DNA of 15,556 bases from an uncultured Gemmatimonadota bacterium. GTDB lineage: Bacteria > Gemmatimonadota > Gemmatimonadetes > Gemmatimonadales > GWC2-71-9. Positions within the stretch are counted from its first letter, which is position 1. Every line of letters starts with the position of its first letter. The stretch lies in the NCBI GenBank assembly GCA_946480845.1, contig CAMLLJ010000033.1:1-15556 (forward strand), read 5' to 3'. Below the pieces are notes generated by a model, which did no database searches, had not been told where the DNA came from, and was given only the letters and a program-made list of their open reading frames with translations. The position numbers and the translations under genes are program-made. Positions 13,690-15,556 of this stretch are shown here, one piece after another.

Positions 13690-14046
13690 ATGGCAGCCAA
13701 GAAGAGCGCGAAGAAGTCCAGCAAGAAGAGCTCGAAGAAGGCAGCGAAGAAGTCCGCCAGGAAGCCGGCGCGCAAGACGGCGAAGAAGGCCACCAAGCGC
13801 AAGCCGAATGCCGCGTTCATGAAGGCGATGAACCCCAGCGACCAGCTCGCCGAAGTGATCGGCAGCAACGCCATGCCCCGCACGGAAGTCACCAAGAAGC
13901 TCTGGGCGTACATCAAGCGGAAGGGCCTGCAGGACAAGAAGAACCGCCGCATGATCAACGCCGACGAGAACCTCCGTCCCATCTTCAAGCGCGACCAGGT
14001 CTCGATGTTCGAGATGACCCGCCTGGTGAACAAGCACCTCAGCTAG
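13690..14046 (+). CDS. SWIB/MDM2-domain protein with histone H1-like lysine-rich N-terminal tail
   Basis: 118 residues. Residues 2-39 are an alanine/lysine/serine tail (repeated KKSSKKS and KKAAKKS type units, then [16 protein letters not shown]), like histone H1 or Chlamydia Hc1 tails and expected to bind DNA non-specifically. Residues 40-118 are a SWIB domain: [57 protein letters not shown], and [16 protein letters not shown]. In eukaryotes this domain occurs in SWI/SNF chromatin-remodelling subunits; bacterial copies are known but poorly understood, with nucleoid organisation or topology control suggested. ATG 13690 is chosen because GGGAG lies 7 bases upstream and the tail begins there; an upstream in-frame ATG at 13636 has no such support. 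It is transcribed divergently from the dehydrogenase operon and followed by a terminator. Confidence 0.93.
   Translation: MAAKKSAKKSSKKSSKKAAKKSARKPARKTAKKATKRKPNAAFMKAMNPSDQLAEVIGSNAMPRTEVTKKLWAYIKRKGLQDKKNRRMINADENLRPIFKRDQVSMFEMTRLVNKHLS
13699..13803 (+). repeat. Low-complexity AAG-rich repeat coding the lysine-rich tail
   Basis: Imperfect tandem units of AAGAAG plus a Ser/Ala codon pair run through the first third of the SWIB gene and are AAG-rich compared with the rest of the window. Such tracts can change in length by slippage. Confidence 0.7.
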
Positions 14047-14069
14047 CCGCGGCGGTCGCGCGGTGCATC

Positions 14070-14107
14070 AAGGGCGCTCCCGTCGGGGCGCCCTTCGCGT
14101 TTATCTT
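14070..14107 (+). terminator. Hairpin terminator after the SWIB gene
   Basis: A perfect 8-bp stem (AAGGGCGC 14070-14077 with GCGCCCTT 14088-14095) closes a 10-base loop. It is followed by CGCG and then TTTATCTT. The U-tract is imperfect, so termination may be partial. It ends 7 bases before the ettA start codon. Confidence 0.65.
14102..14107 (+). promoter_or_regulatory. Possible -10 element for a leaderless ettA transcript
   Basis: TATCTT (TAnnnT pattern, 4 of 6 to consensus) is followed by 7 bases and then ATG 14115, the spacing expected when transcription starts at the start codon itself. No convincing -35 is seen at 16-18 bases upstream, so this is tentative. Confidence 0.3.
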
Positions 14108-14114
14108 CGGCGCC

Positions 14115-15556
<1,442 letters not shown>

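Overview
The window is very GC-rich, with dense gene packing, overlapping start and stop codons, and frequent GTG/TTG starts. Most genes lie on the minus strand. The protein set suggests a Gemmatimonadota-like (or similar GC-rich soil or sediment) bacterium: a short RpoD-like sigma factor, a PQQ-type sorbosone dehydrogenase lipoprotein, a split PntAA/PntAB/PntB transhydrogenase, a large secreted PIG-L deacetylase and a SWIB protein with a histone-like tail. This placement is an inference from gene content and composition; no marker phylogeny was done.

Layout. (A) Positions 1-6731, minus strand: seven genes in close succession. In transcription order they are a sugar-transfer-type ATP-grasp enzyme, a small zinc-binding DUF971 protein, two small membrane proteins, a large secreted PIG-L deacetylase, a lipoprotein solute-binding protein and its ABC ATPase. 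The ATPase is cut by the window edge, and the permease is presumably just beyond it. (B) Positions 6753-7811, minus strand: a self-contained sigma-70 gene with a good -35/-10 promoter, an inverted repeat lying across that promoter, a strong ribosome binding site that decides the start, and a perfect 9-bp-stem terminator. (C) Positions 7841-13443, minus strand: an apparent six-gene operon. It holds a sorbosone-dehydrogenase-like lipoprotein, a six-helix membrane protein, pntAA, pntAB, pntB and a secreted protein of unknown function, and ends in a very strong 12-bp-stem terminator. (D) Positions 13597-15556, plus strand: a SWIB-domain protein with a lysine-rich tail, its terminator, then ettA, which runs off the window end.

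How the genes fit together. The transhydrogenase couples proton movement across the membrane to hydride exchange between NADH and NADP+. Co-transcription with a periplasmic sugar dehydrogenase suggests a redox or respiratory theme. The sigma factor, SWIB protein and EttA act in transcription, probably nucleoid organisation, and translation. The left-hand cluster combines envelope or glycan chemistry with an importer.

I see no phage, CRISPR, insertion sequence, tRNA or rRNA. The most noteworthy points are a secreted-protein reading frame that runs through its own transcription terminator next to a G7 homopolymer, an operator-like inverted repeat over the sigma-gene promoter, the histone-tailed SWIB protein, and the terminator/-10-like element directly upstream of ettA. 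I found no clear case for an entirely new defence or mobile system here.
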